This document shows positions 24,443 through 32,307 of a stretch of DNA of 35,540 bases, piece after piece. The notes under the pieces are model-generated. The model worked only from the letters and a program-made list of their open reading frames with translations. It was not told where the DNA came from and made no database searches. How positions within the stretch are numbered: the first letter of the stretch is position 1; each line of letters starts with the position of its first letter. The translations under genes were made by a program, and so were the position numbers. This stretch comes from an uncultured Collinsella sp. (GTDB lineage Bacteria; Actinomycetota; Coriobacteriia; Coriobacteriales; Coriobacteriaceae): positions 1-35,540 of the forward strand of contig CABSKX010000021.1 in the NCBI GenBank assembly GCA_902478365.1, in the 5' to 3' direction.

Positions 24443-24504
24443 CAATCTTGCTCTCTAGCTAATCAAAATTATACTGATTCTTGATTAATTAGAGAGCAAG
24501 ATTG
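24443..24504 (-). promoter_or_regulatory. 24-bp inverted repeat enclosing the ATPase promoter
   Basis: The arms 24443-24466 and 24481-24504 match at all but two positions (outer part CAATCTTGCTCTCTA). The 14-base loop (24467-24480) contains TATAAT on the minus strand, pointed at the ATPase start 30-40 bases away. A -10 element framed by long symmetric arms looks like an operator. The protein bound is unknown. Confidence 0.6.
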
Positions 24505-24665
24505 TGTGTAGCTTGATTAACACTTAAGCAAGTTTTATCACCGTTATTGCTCCGGAGGATATCGAGTGGCTAAGAGGACAACCGAGCTCGAATGCGACTC
24601 CCCGAGCAGTCAATTTGGGACGGGGCTTTTTTGACTGCCCTCCCCTGCAGAAAAATCCCTAACGC

Positions 24666-24732
24666 AGTTGCGGTGAAATAGGGACTGTTTTTGCTGGTCA
24701 AACCGCAAAACAATCCCTATTTCGCCGCAACT
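24666..24732. repeat. REP-like palindrome, family A (copy 2)
   Basis: Arms 24666-24684 (AGTTGCGGTGAAATAGGGA) and 24714-24732 are complementary over 19 bases with one G-T pair, with an inner TTTTGC/GCAAAA pair. The outer arm is nearly the same as in the palindrome at 12326-12394. It lies directly downstream of the small proline-rich gene and may end its transcript. Confidence 0.78.
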
Positions 24733-24756
24733 TATTGGTGGCCTTTTGGGTGGCAC

Positions 24757-24951
24757 TCAGCGCCACGGGTCGGCTTCGAACATCGGCTCGCGCTCGGGGC
24801 GGCGATCGCTGTAGGGATCGTAGCCGTCGTCGTCCTCGTTCTCGGCACGGATGTAGGGGTCGCGCGGCTTGGGCGCCGGCTTAGGCGCAGGCTTGGGTGC
24901 GGCGGGTGCGGCATCGGTCGCCGGCGCGCTTGTCTTGATCTCGTCTTTCAT
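24757..24951 (-). CDS. Small proline/alanine-rich acidic protein, function unknown
   Basis: The 64-aa product begins MKDEIKTSAPATDAAPAAPK and carries a KPAPKPAPKP repeat, then a charged tail rich in Asp, Glu and Arg (about 35-64). It looks disordered and has no membrane segment or Cys. I chose the ATG at 24951 because AAGGAG lies eight bases upstream; two upstream in-frame ATGs (24957, 24969) are badly placed relative to that box. It is downstream of clpB on the same strand but behind the clpB terminator. The family is not recognised; a real gene is likely from the ribosome site and the codon use. Confidence 0.6.
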   Translation of the reverse strand: MKDEIKTSAPATDAAPAAPKPAPKPAPKPRDPYIRAENEDDDGYDPYSDRRPEREPMFEADPWR

Positions 24952-25004
24952 CTGCATATCTCCTTGCATCGCATCCGTTCAACAACATCGATTGTCGCAC
25001 GAAA

Positions 25005-25038
25005 AAGGGCGGCGGACCCAATTGGATCCGCCGCCCTT
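25005..25038 (-). terminator. Intrinsic terminator of clpB
   Basis: AAGGGCGGCGGA (25005-25016) pairs perfectly with TCCGCCGCCCTT (25027-25038). On the minus strand the stem ends in a TTTTT run. It begins 45 bases after the clpB stop. Confidence 0.9.
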
Positions 25039-25083
25039 GGCGTTTAGAAACGGCTGGCAGATTTTAAGGCATGTCCCATAAAT

Positions 25084-27711
25084 CTACTCGGCGTCGGGGA
25101 CCTCGTAGGTGGCCGCCGGCGTGTTGTCGCACACGACGGTAAAGCCGCCGTCCTTGTCGGCATCGACCGTCACCTGATCGCCCTCGCGCACCGTGCCGTC
25201 GATGATGGCGGCGGCGATGGCATCCACGACCTCGCGCTGGACCAGACGCTTGAGCGGACGGGCACCGAACACGGGGTCCAGGCCGCCCACGGCGAGCATC
25301 TGCTTGGCCGCCGGGGTGATGGCAAGCGTCATGCGCTCCTTGGCCAGGCGTGCGCGGACGTCGGCAAGCTGGATGTCGACGATCTTCTCGATCTGCGCCA
25401 TGCCGAGCGGATGGAACACCACGATATCGTCGATACGGTTGAGGAACTCGGGGCGGAAGGTCTGAGCCATGGCAGCGTCGACCTGATGGCGCATCTCCTC
25501 CTCGTCCTTACCGGACAGATCGGCGATGGCTTTGGAGCCCACGTTGGACGTCATGATGATGATCGTGTTCTTGAAGGACACCTGGCGACCCTGGCCATCG
25601 GTCAGACGGCCGTCGTCGAGCACCTGCAACAGCACGTTAAAGACATCCGGATGGGCCTTCTCCATCTCGTCGAGCAAGATCACGGAGTAGGGACGACGGC
25701 GCACGGCCTCGGTGAGCTGGCCGCCCTCGTCGTAACCCACGTATCCCGGGGGCGCACCGATCAGACGCTGGACGCTGAACTTCTCCATGTACTCGGACAT
25801 ATCGATACGCACGAGCGCGCGCTCGTCGTCGAACAGGCACTCGGCAAGCGCCTTGGCGAGCTCGGTCTTGCCCACGCCAGTGGGGCCCAGGAAGAAGAAG
25901 CTGCCGATGGGCTTGTCCGGATCGGAGAGGCCCGCACGGCTGCGACGCACAGCTGCGGCGACGGCGGAGACGGCCTCGTCCTGACCGATGACGCGCTTAT
26001 GCAGCTCGCCCTCCAGGCCCTTCAGCTTGTCGAGCTCGCCCTGTATCATCTTGGACACGGGCACGCCGGTCCAGGCACTCACGACCTCGGCGATCTCGTC
26101 GGAGGTCACCTGCTCGTTGAGGCCCTCGCCGTCCTGCTGCTTTTGTGCCTCGAGCGCAGCCTCGGAATCCTGAATCTGCTGCTGCAGGCCCGGAATCACG
26201 GAGAAGCGCAGCTCGGACGCACGGCCCAGGTCGCCGTTGCGCGTTGCACGCTCCTCTTCGCTCTTGGCCTCGTCAAGCTGGCCCTTAAGCTCCTGCACGT
26301 GGTCGATGGCGTTCTTTTGGTTGAGCCAGCCAGCCTTTTGCACATTGAGCTTTTCCTGGACCTCGGCAATCTCCTGACGCAGGGCCTCCAGACGCTCCTT
26401 GGAGGCGTCGTCGGTCTCCTTCATGAGTGCCTGCTCTTCGATCTGCAGCTGGGTGAGTTGACGTGTGGTGGCGTCGATCTCGACCGGCATGCTGTCGAGC
26501 TCCATGCGCAGGCGGCTTGCCGCCTCATCGACCAGGTCGATGGCCTTGTCGGGCAGGAAGCGGTCGGCGATATAGCGATCGGAGAGGTCGGCAGCCGCCA
26601 CGAGCGCGCTATCGGTGATGTGCACGCCGTGGAAGATCTCGTACTTCTCCTTGAGGCCACGCAGGATCGAGATGGTGTCCTCGACGGTGGGCTCGGAGAC
26701 CATCACGGTCTGGAAACGACGGGCGAGCGCCGCGTCCTTCTCGATGTACTTGCGGTATTCGTCGAGCGTGGTCGCGCCGATCGCATGCAGGTCGCCACGG
26801 GCGAGCGCCGGCTTGAGGATATTGCCGGCGTCCATAGAGCCCTCGGTGGCACCCGCGCCCACGATGGTGTGGAGCTCATCGATGAACAGAATGACCTTGC
26901 CTTCGGATTTTTGAACCTCCTTGAGCACGGCCTTCAAGCGGTCCTCGAACTCGCCGCGGTACTTGGCACCGGCGACCAGCGCGCTCATGTCGAGCTCGAT
27001 GAGGTCGCGGTCGCGCAGGGTGCTCGGCACGTCGCCGGCCACGATACGCTGGGCGATGCCCTCGACGATGGCGGTCTTGCCGACGCCCGGCTCGCCGATG
27101 AGCACGGGGTTGTTCTTGGTGCGGCGGGACAGGACCTGGATGGTACGACGGATCTCGTCGGTACGGCCGATGACCGGATCGAGTTTGCCGGCGCGGGCCA
27201 GGTCGCAGATGTTGCGGCCGTACTGCTCCAGCGCCTCAAACTGGGTCTTGTCCTCGGCAGACGTCACGCGGTCATCGCCGCGCAGCTCCTCGTAGACCTG
27301 CTCGATGCGCTCCTTGGTCACGCCGGCATCGCGCAGCACGCGGCCGGCCTCGCCCTTGTCCTCGGCAAGTGCCATGAGCAGATGCTCGGTCACCACAAAG
27401 CTGTCGCCCATCTTGGTGGCCTTCTTTTCGGCCTTTTCGATGACGCGGACGAGCTCGTTGGACAGGCCCATCTGCTGGCCCTCGCCCGAAACCTTGGGCG
27501 CGTGGTCGATGGCATCTTGTGTGGAGCGTGCGAGCTGGGCCGGGTCGGCACCGATGCGCTCGATGATCACGGAGATATTGCGCTCGCCGGCACCAAGCAG
27601 GGCGGACAGCAGGTGAATCGGCTCCACCGCACCGGCCTGCGCGTCGGCAGCCGTGCTCATGGCGGTCTGCAACGCCTCGCGCGACGTCATTGCTAGCTTA
27701 TCGATTCTCAT
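25084..27711 (-). CDS. clpB: ATP-dependent disaggregase ClpB
   Basis: The 875-aa Hsp100 chaperone pulls proteins out of aggregates together with DnaK/DnaJ/GrpE. Order: Clp N-domain (1-145), NBD1 with Walker A GEPGVGKT (206-213) and Walker B VILFIDELHTIVGAG, a long coiled-coil middle domain (about 400-520) that separates ClpB from ClpA/ClpC, and NBD2 with Walker A GPTGVGKT (about 606-613) and SEYMEKFSVQRLIGAPPGYVGYDEGG. Its length is normal for the family. The start MRIDKLAMTS has a GAGAGGTG box. Transcribed alone, ending at a strong terminator. HspR is encoded 5 kb away, but I saw no clear HAIR or CIRCE element in the leader. Confidence 0.98.
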   Translation of the reverse strand: MRIDKLAMTSREALQTAMSTAADAQAGAVEPIHLLSALLGAGERNISVIIERIGADPAQLARSTQDAIDHAPKVSGEGQQMGLSNELVRVIEKAEKKATKMGDSFVVTEHLLMALAEDKGEAGRVLRDAGVTKERIEQVYEELRGDDRVTSAEDKTQFEALEQYGRNICDLARAGKLDPVIGRTDEIRRTIQVLSRRTKNNPVLIGEPGVGKTAIVEGIAQRIVAGDVPSTLRDRDLIELDMSALVAGAKYRGEFEDRLKAVLKEVQKSEGKVILFIDELHTIVGAGATEGSMDAGNILKPALARGDLHAIGATTLDEYRKYIEKDAALARRFQTVMVSEPTVEDTISILRGLKEKYEIFHGVHITDSALVAAADLSDRYIADRFLPDKAIDLVDEAASRLRMELDSMPVEIDATTRQLTQLQIEEQALMKETDDASKERLEALRQEIAEVQEKLNVQKAGWLNQKNAIDHVQELKGQLDEAKSEEERATRNGDLGRASELRFSVIPGLQQQIQDSEAALEAQKQQDGEGLNEQVTSDEIAEVVSAWTGVPVSKMIQGELDKLKGLEGELHKRVIGQDEAVSAVAAAVRRSRAGLSDPDKPIGSFFFLGPTGVGKTELAKALAECLFDDERALVRIDMSEYMEKFSVQRLIGAPPGYVGYDEGGQLTEAVRRRPYSVILLDEMEKAHPDVFNVLLQVLDDGRLTDGQGRQVSFKNTIIIMTSNVGSKAIADLSGKDEEEMRHQVDAAMAQTFRPEFLNRIDDIVVFHPLGMAQIEKIVDIQLADVRARLAKERMTLAITPAAKQMLAVGGLDPVFGARPLKRLVQREVVDAIAAAIIDGTVREGDQVTVDADKDGGFTVVCDNTPAATYEVPDAE

Positions 27712-27890
27712 GGAATCACCTCTCTTGGGGCGGCCGCCCTACGGGGCGGCTTCACGTTGTTCGAGAAGTATTGTTGCCAGCTTTGTACGATCTTATACAT
27801 AAATCTAAGTCTCTATATATAAGATTTTCTGAGTGATTAAGAGATAGGGTACTGAGATGTCAGCCCGCCGCTGCCCAGGCGCACTACCGT

Positions 27891-28101
27891 CTCGATCTGT
27901 AACATCTAGCAGCCATTTTTGATCCTAGATGTTACAGATCGAGATGAAATGCTCAGCGGCGCCCGTTTATCTAAATCTGTAACAACTACTCGGCAAATAG
28001 GGCCCTATCTGTTACAGATTGAGACAAACAGAAGACACCCGAATCGAAAATCTAAATCTGTAACACCAGGCCCACTTTTAGCGGCCAAGATGTTACAGAT
28101 C
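27891..28101. repeat. Three palindromes at an 80-base period (family D)
   Basis: Each copy has the arms ATCTGTAACA and TGTTACAGAT. Copy 1 has 19-base perfect arms 27891-27909 and 27925-27943. Copy 2 has 11-base arms 27974-27984 and 28010-28020. Copy 3 has 10-base arms 28056-28065 and 28091-28100. The left arms begin 80 and 81 bases apart. Flanks are also shared (TCTAA before copies 2 and 3, GAGACAAAC after them) while loops and spacers differ. This is not a CRISPR, since the loops are inside the palindromes and there are no cas genes. Confidence 0.8.
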
Positions 28102-28116
28102 GAGACAAACCGAGAA

Positions 28117-28149
28117 CTACTACAAAGGGGACGGGTACCTTTGTGGTGG
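28117..28149. repeat. REP-like hairpin, family C (copy 1, degenerate)
   Basis: CTACTACAAAGG (28117-28128) and CCTTTGTGGTGG (28138-28149) flank a GGACGGGTA loop. Two arm bases differ from the perfect copy at 28921-28953. It lies just past the end of the gene at 28159-28830. Confidence 0.75.
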
Positions 28150-28158
28150 TTGCAGTCT

Positions 28159-28830
28159 CTATTTACTTGCCGAACCCGTGCTTCCCGATTCGCCGCTCCA
28201 GGGCATCTCATCCTCGAAGAGCCATATACGGGCAGACCCACTATCGCGTGCAGTCTGCGGGTCGGGCAAGCAGGTCTGTTCATAGGCATCTTGGATACAC
28301 TGACCCATAAAATCGTTGAGCTCGGCCTGGTCGCCCTCCATGACATAGGCTGCATCGCCGGCCATGATGTAAATACCCGGACCCTCATTGCCCTCGTAAC
28401 CCGGATCGTACGAGACATCACATAACTTTGCGCCGTTTGCAGTGTCCAGCTCGATGGAAGAGTGGCATCCGCCAACCATGTCGTTCGCTTTTGCCCGATA
28501 GGACGCATATCCGTACCAACGCTTAAATGTTTTGCCCTTGAGTAGCTCGGACGCCCTATCGATCAGGCTTGTATCCGTGGTATAGCGCATGGCCCCAAGC
28601 TGAATACTCGGATAATTGCTAATACCCAGCACAGCCGGCTGCTCATCAAAATCAACGGTAATGGTCTCGGGCTTGTCGTCGCCGGTCAGAAGTTCGACAG
28701 ATTGAGCCACAGGCTTGACCAACGGCTCCGTCACCGCAGCAGGTAGAAATGCCATACCGACAGCGCCCGCGCCAACCACAGCGATCGCAAGCGCCAAGAC
28801 AATCAATCCAATACGGGCAGAACGGCTCAC
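28159..28830 (-). CDS. Hypothetical membrane-anchored protein
   Basis: This 223-aa product (from the GTG at 28830) has one N-terminal hydrophobic helix (ARIGLIVLALAIAVVGAGAVGMAFLPAAV, about 4-32) and an exported domain with three or four cysteines (for example GGCHSSIEL, CDVSYDPGYEG, MGQCIQDAYEQTCLPD). No family is recognised. The start is uncertain: GGGGTG precedes the chosen GTG, but an in-frame GTG 13 codons upstream would add MQVAKVYIVGCFA. It resembles the next gene (29065-29733) in size and layout and the two are divergent, each flanked by a CCACCACAAAGG hairpin, so they may be distant relatives. Confidence 0.7.
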   Translation of the reverse strand: MSRSARIGLIVLALAIAVVGAGAVGMAFLPAAVTEPLVKPVAQSVELLTGDDKPETITVDFDEQPAVLGISNYPSIQLGAMRYTTDTSLIDRASELLKGKTFKRWYGYASYRAKANDMVGGCHSSIELDTANGAKLCDVSYDPGYEGNEGPGIYIMAGDAAYVMEGDQAELNDFMGQCIQDAYEQTCLPDPQTARDSGSARIWLFEDEMPWSGESGSTGSASK

Positions 28831-28920
28831 GGCAAAACACCCCACAATGTAAACCTTCGCCACCTGCACTAATGATACCGCCAGCTAACACTATTACCAA
28901 AAGAAGCCGCGCGCTCCTCA

Positions 28921-28953
28921 CCACCACAAAGGGGACAGGCACCTTTGTGGTGG
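28921..28953. repeat. REP-like hairpin, family C (copy 2, perfect)
   Basis: CCACCACAAAGG (28921-28932) and CCTTTGTGGTGG (28942-28953) are perfectly complementary around GGACAGGCA. The flank GGTTTTCGAC to the right recurs beside the copy at 29789-29821. It lies between two divergent genes. Confidence 0.85.
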
Positions 28954-29064
28954 TTTTCGACGCTAACGGTCGACCATCTCGCGCCATGAGATTATACTTG
29001 AATTGTTCTCTGAACATATCCATTTCTGCCTATCCTCAACAGATCTTTGTCTCGAGGAGCGCAT

Positions 29065-29733
29065 ATGAAGCCGTCTCATTCCACCGGTCGCAACGTCATT
29101 ACCATTTTCGCCATACCCATCGTGATGCTCTTCCTTATCGTCATCACGCCCTTTTCTTTTGGTATCGCCTCGCCCTTCGATCTTTGCGGGATGATCGACG
29201 CCGGCTCGCGTGCCACCTCGCTCTCCTTTGTCTGCCGTGGCGTGTTCTACGAATATGCAATTCCCACCGGAAGTTGGCAGTCCAAGTTACCGTTGCTCGG
29301 CAAGGTCGACGGATGCTCCCCCTATTTCTGCCTTGAACCTCAGGCGCTAAACTATCTGATCGACGACCAGCCACTCGACTCCATCACCCTCGCCTACGAC
29401 TACGCACCAAACACCGATGAGCGCCACATGAACCAAGTCCTCGACAAGCTGCTTGGACAGTGCGGGCTCACCGCGGAAGCCGGTCGAACCATCTATAGCA
29501 ACCGGAAATTAAAGCGAACAGAACTCCGCCGTGTCGGAAAAATCAAAGGGCGAAACGGGGCCGCCTACTGGGATGCCTGGGCAACACGCGACAAGGGCGA
29601 ATTCGGACACAGCACCTATATGGTCACTGTCTACACCAAAGACGGAATTAAGGACAATGTTGACGATTTCGCGTCATCCAAACTCGGCATCCCCAAAACA
29701 ACCAAGCCCGCCAGCCCAGATGAAATCCTGTAG
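29065..29733 (+). CDS. Hypothetical membrane-anchored protein
   Basis: The 222-aa protein has an N-terminal signal-anchor (NVITIFAIPIVMLFLIVITPFSFGIASPF, about 10-38) and an exported mixed domain with cysteines at LCGMID, FVCRG, DGCSPYFCLEP and GQCGLTAEAG. No family is recognised. The ATG at 29065 is chosen for its GAGGAG box at a normal distance; a TTG six codons upstream is less likely. It is divergent from the similar gene at 28159-28830. Both sit in an interval rich in palindromes. Confidence 0.75.
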   Translation: MKPSHSTGRNVITIFAIPIVMLFLIVITPFSFGIASPFDLCGMIDAGSRATSLSFVCRGVFYEYAIPTGSWQSKLPLLGKVDGCSPYFCLEPQALNYLIDDQPLDSITLAYDYAPNTDERHMNQVLDKLLGQCGLTAEAGRTIYSNRKLKRTELRRVGKIKGRNGAAYWDAWATRDKGEFGHSTYMVTVYTKDGIKDNVDDFASSKLGIPKTTKPASPDEIL

Positions 29734-29788
29734 AGACGCTCATTAACATACCGCTCAACAATCACAACAACATCGAGCTCGTTCCCCA

Positions 29789-29821
29789 CCGCCACAAAGG
29801 TGCCTGTCCCCTTTGTGGTGG
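29789..29821. repeat. REP-like hairpin, family C (copy 3, loop inverted)
   Basis: CCGCCACAAAGG (29789-29800) and CCTTTGTGGTGG (29810-29821) flank the loop TGCCTGTCC, which is the reverse complement of the loop in copy 2, while the right flank GGTTTTCGAC keeps the same orientation as in copy 2. It lies after the gene at 29065-29733. Confidence 0.82.
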
Positions 29822-29917
29822 TTTTCGACAAAAAGAAGCCGCCCCATTAACAGAAGCGGCATCAAGCAAGTCTATTTATTAGCGTCCCTCAAGACCCAAC
29901 GAGAACGCAGAAATGTA

Positions 29918-29991
29918 GCCCGGGGCTTACCCTTTCCCGAACGCGACCCTCGCGAAGCGCGTGAGCGGGCGGGAAAGGGTAAGCCCCGGGC
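29918..29991. terminator. 22-bp perfect hairpin between convergent genes
   Basis: Arms 29918-29939 and 29970-29991 (starting GCCCGGGGCTTACCC) are perfectly complementary over 22 bases with a 30-base loop. It stands between the gene ending at 29733 and the hydratase gene ending at 30007 on the other strand. Its position fits a bidirectional terminator, though no T run follows. Confidence 0.65.
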
Positions 29992-30006
29992 GGACAATTA
30001 AGTGCG

Positions 30007-32307
30007 TTACTCGGCAGCGGCCTTGAACTTGTTGTAGTTGATCAGGCAGCCGGCCTTGACGATGGCACGCTCCTCGGCCGTCATATCGGCAATGTAGAGC
30101 TCAATCTGCTCGACCGTGCCGTCGGCGCGCACCACGTAGGCGGCGATGTCCTTCAGGTCGCCATCGAGCGCGGCACGGATACCCGGCACAAAGACGTAGT
30201 CGCCCACCTCAAAGTTGGACTCGGCCTCCATCTGGAAGGGCACCATGCCCCAGTTCATCACGTTGGAGCGATAGCGCTTGGTGGCGTACTCGTGGACGAT
30301 GTTGGCCAGGCCGCCAATTACGCGCTGGCAGCTCGCGGCCTGCTCGCGGGCGGAACCGTCACCGGGCTTCTTGGCATAGAGCATGGAGCCGTACTCGGTC
30401 GCCTTGGCATCGGCAGCGACACCCGCGCCGGCCAGCGCCTCAAACACACCAGCAAGCTCGGCATCGAGCGCCGCCAGGTCGCCCGCGGCCTCGCCGGCCA
30501 CGCGGCGCTTCTCCACGGCGTCGACCTCCTTGGAACGGCCCACGTAGGCCGGGTCGCGGCGGCTGAGCGTAAACTCGGCCAGACCCAGCGGGTTGGAGCG
30601 GAAGGAGCTCGTCTCGCCCGAGGGAATGAGCTCGTCGGTCGTGGTGACCGGGTCCATGATCTTGGAGCACACCTTGAGCAGGATATCGTCGCCGAGAGGC
30701 TCCATCGCGGGCCACGGCTTGATATTGGGACCCTCGACCAGCTCGTCGGCAGGCTCCGCCTTGCCAAAGCCCCAGTACACACGCTTTTTGTACGGCGCGT
30801 CGTCAAAGGTGTACTCGCAGGCCTCGTCCCAAGTCTCCTCAGGCAGGTCGGTCGCCGACGTCAGGACGCCGCCGTTGGCAGCTGTCGCCGCAATGGAGCG
30901 GGCGTCCATCAGGGCCACGGCGCTCAGCTGGCCATTACCCGGCTTGGAACCCTCGCGGTTGGGGAAGTTGCGCGTGGTGTGGCGGATGGACAGGCCGTTG
31001 TTGGCGGGTGTGTCGCCGGCGCCGAAGCACGGGCCGCAGAATGCCGTGCGCACGATCGCGCCGGCCTCCATAAGATCGTAGATATAGCCGCGGCGTGTAA
31101 GCTCGAGCGCCACGGGCTGGCTCGTGGGGTAGACCGACAGCGAGAACTCGCCGCAGCCGGTGTTGGCGCCCTTGAGCACGCGGGCAGCCTGGACCACGGA
31201 GTCGTAGTTGCCGCCCGAGCAGCCGGCGATAACGCCCTGCTGCACGTGCAGCTTGCCGTCGACGATCTTGTCGAGCAGGCTAAAGTGCGTCTTGCCCTCG
31301 CCGATCTTGGCGGCCTCGAGCTCCACCTCATGCAGGATGTCCTCGAGGTTCTCGTTGAGCTCGTCAATCTCGAAGCCGTTGGAAGGATGGAACGGCAGCG
31401 CGATCATGGGCTTGACGCTCGACAGGTCGACCTCGACACAGCCGTCGTAGTAGGCGACATCGGCGGGCTTGAGCTCGCGGTAGTCGTCGCCACGGCCGTG
31501 CATGGCCAAAAACGCGTGCGTGTCCTCATCGGTGGCCCAGATGCTCGACAGGCAGGTGGTCTCGGTGGTCATAACGTCGACGCCGTTGCGGTAGTCGGTC
31601 GTCATGCTCGCGATGCCGGGGCCCACGAACTCCATGACCTTGTTCTTGACGTAGCCCTTGGCAAAGACGGCGCGGATGATGGCGAGCGCCACGTCGTGCG
31701 GGCCGACGCCGGGACGCGGGGCGCCCGTGAGGTAGATGGCGACAACGCCGGGATAGGCAACATCGTAGGTGTCACGCAGCAGCTGCTTGGCCAACTCGCC
31801 GCCGCCCTCGCCCACGGCCATGGTGCCCAGGGCGCCGTAGCGGGTGTGCGAGTCGGAGCCCAGGATCATCTTGCCGCAGCCGGCGAAGTTCTCACGCATA
31901 AAGGAGTGGATGACGGCGATGTGCGGCGGGACGAAGATGCCGCCGTACTTCTTGGCCGCTGAAAGGCCAAAGACGTGGTCGTCCTCGTTGATGGTGCCGC
32001 CCACGGCGCACAGCGAGTTATGGCAGTTGGTGAGCACGTAAGGCAGCGGGAACTGCTCCATGCCCGAGGCGCGCGCCGTCTGGATGATGCCGACAAAGGT
32101 GATGTCGTGGCTCGCCATGGCATCGAAGCGAATCTTGAGCGCCTCGGGGTCTCCGGACGTATTGTGTGCCTGGAGGATCGAATACGCGATGGTGCCACGC
32201 TTGGCATCCTCGGGTGTCTGCGTAATACCGCGCTCGGCAGCCTCGGCCGCAGGCACAATCTCGCTGCCGCCGCGCAGGTAGATGCCGTCCTCGTACAGCT
32301 TAACCAT
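30007..32307 (-). CDS. Aconitase-family hydratase (YbhJ-like)
   Basis: The 766-aa enzyme belongs to the aconitase superfamily, which hydrates and dehydrates carboxylic acids at a [4Fe-4S] cluster. Visible signatures: GSDSHTRYGALGTMAVGEGG (150-169), the cluster cysteines Cys363 (GVIAGCSGGNYD), Cys424 and Cys427 (TAFCGPCFGAG), and a C-terminal swivel-like domain. The sequence is closest in pattern to putative hydratases such as E. coli YbhJ rather than to AcnA or AcnB, so the substrate may not be citrate. The ATG at 32307 has a GGGAGA box; an in-frame start 15 codons upstream lacks one. It is transcribed alone. Confidence 0.85.
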   Translation of the reverse strand: MVKLYEDGIYLRGGSEIVPAAEAAERGITQTPEDAKRGTIAYSILQAHNTSGDPEALKIRFDAMASHDITFVGIIQTARASGMEQFPLPYVLTNCHNSLCAVGGTINEDDHVFGLSAAKKYGGIFVPPHIAVIHSFMRENFAGCGKMILGSDSHTRYGALGTMAVGEGGGELAKQLLRDTYDVAYPGVVAIYLTGAPRPGVGPHDVALAIIRAVFAKGYVKNKVMEFVGPGIASMTTDYRNGVDVMTTETTCLSSIWATDEDTHAFLAMHGRGDDYRELKPADVAYYDGCVEVDLSSVKPMIALPFHPSNGFEIDELNENLEDILHEVELEAAKIGEGKTHFSLLDKIVDGKLHVQQGVIAGCSGGNYDSVVQAARVLKGANTGCGEFSLSVYPTSQPVALELTRRGYIYDLMEAGAIVRTAFCGPCFGAGDTPANNGLSIRHTTRNFPNREGSKPGNGQLSAVALMDARSIAATAANGGVLTSATDLPEETWDEACEYTFDDAPYKKRVYWGFGKAEPADELVEGPNIKPWPAMEPLGDDILLKVCSKIMDPVTTTDELIPSGETSSFRSNPLGLAEFTLSRRDPAYVGRSKEVDAVEKRRVAGEAAGDLAALDAELAGVFEALAGAGVAADAKATEYGSMLYAKKPGDGSAREQAASCQRVIGGLANIVHEYATKRYRSNVMNWGMVPFQMEAESNFEVGDYVFVPGIRAALDGDLKDIAAYVVRADGTVEQIELYIADMTAEERAIVKAGCLINYNKFKAAAE

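Larger units (their letters stand above)
24436..24756. other. Gene-less region with promoter dyad and REP-like palindromes
   Basis: Besides the ATPase promoter dyad, it holds an 8-bp perfect dyad GCAGTCAA (24606-24613)/TTGACTGC (24631-24638) around a GGGACGGGGC core and the family A palindrome at 24666-24732. A GGAGG followed by a GTG near 24566 opens only 22 codons and is not called as a gene. Confidence 0.6.
27712..28158. other. Gene-less region upstream of clpB with an array of palindromes
   Basis: The clpB leader occupies the left part; ATCTTATA (27790-27797) and TATAAGAT (27818-27825) form a dyad where the promoter is expected. To the right are three palindromes built on ATCTGTAACA/TGTTACAGAT at an 80-81-base period (27891-28101) and one REP-like hairpin (28117-28149). 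No gene is supported. Confidence 0.7.

Noticed and set aside
24566..24634. Short frame from GTG after GGAGG (about 22 codons)
   Set aside because: It is too short, runs into a palindrome and shows no recognisable peptide; it could be a gene remnant but cannot be supported.
25411..27696. A 761-codon open frame on the plus strand opposite clpB
   Set aside because: ClpB is unmistakable on the minus strand; the opposite frame is open only because of the high GC content and codon bias.
27891..28101. A CRISPR array
   Set aside because: The repeats are palindromes with variable loops, there are only three, the period is 80 bases and no cas genes are near.
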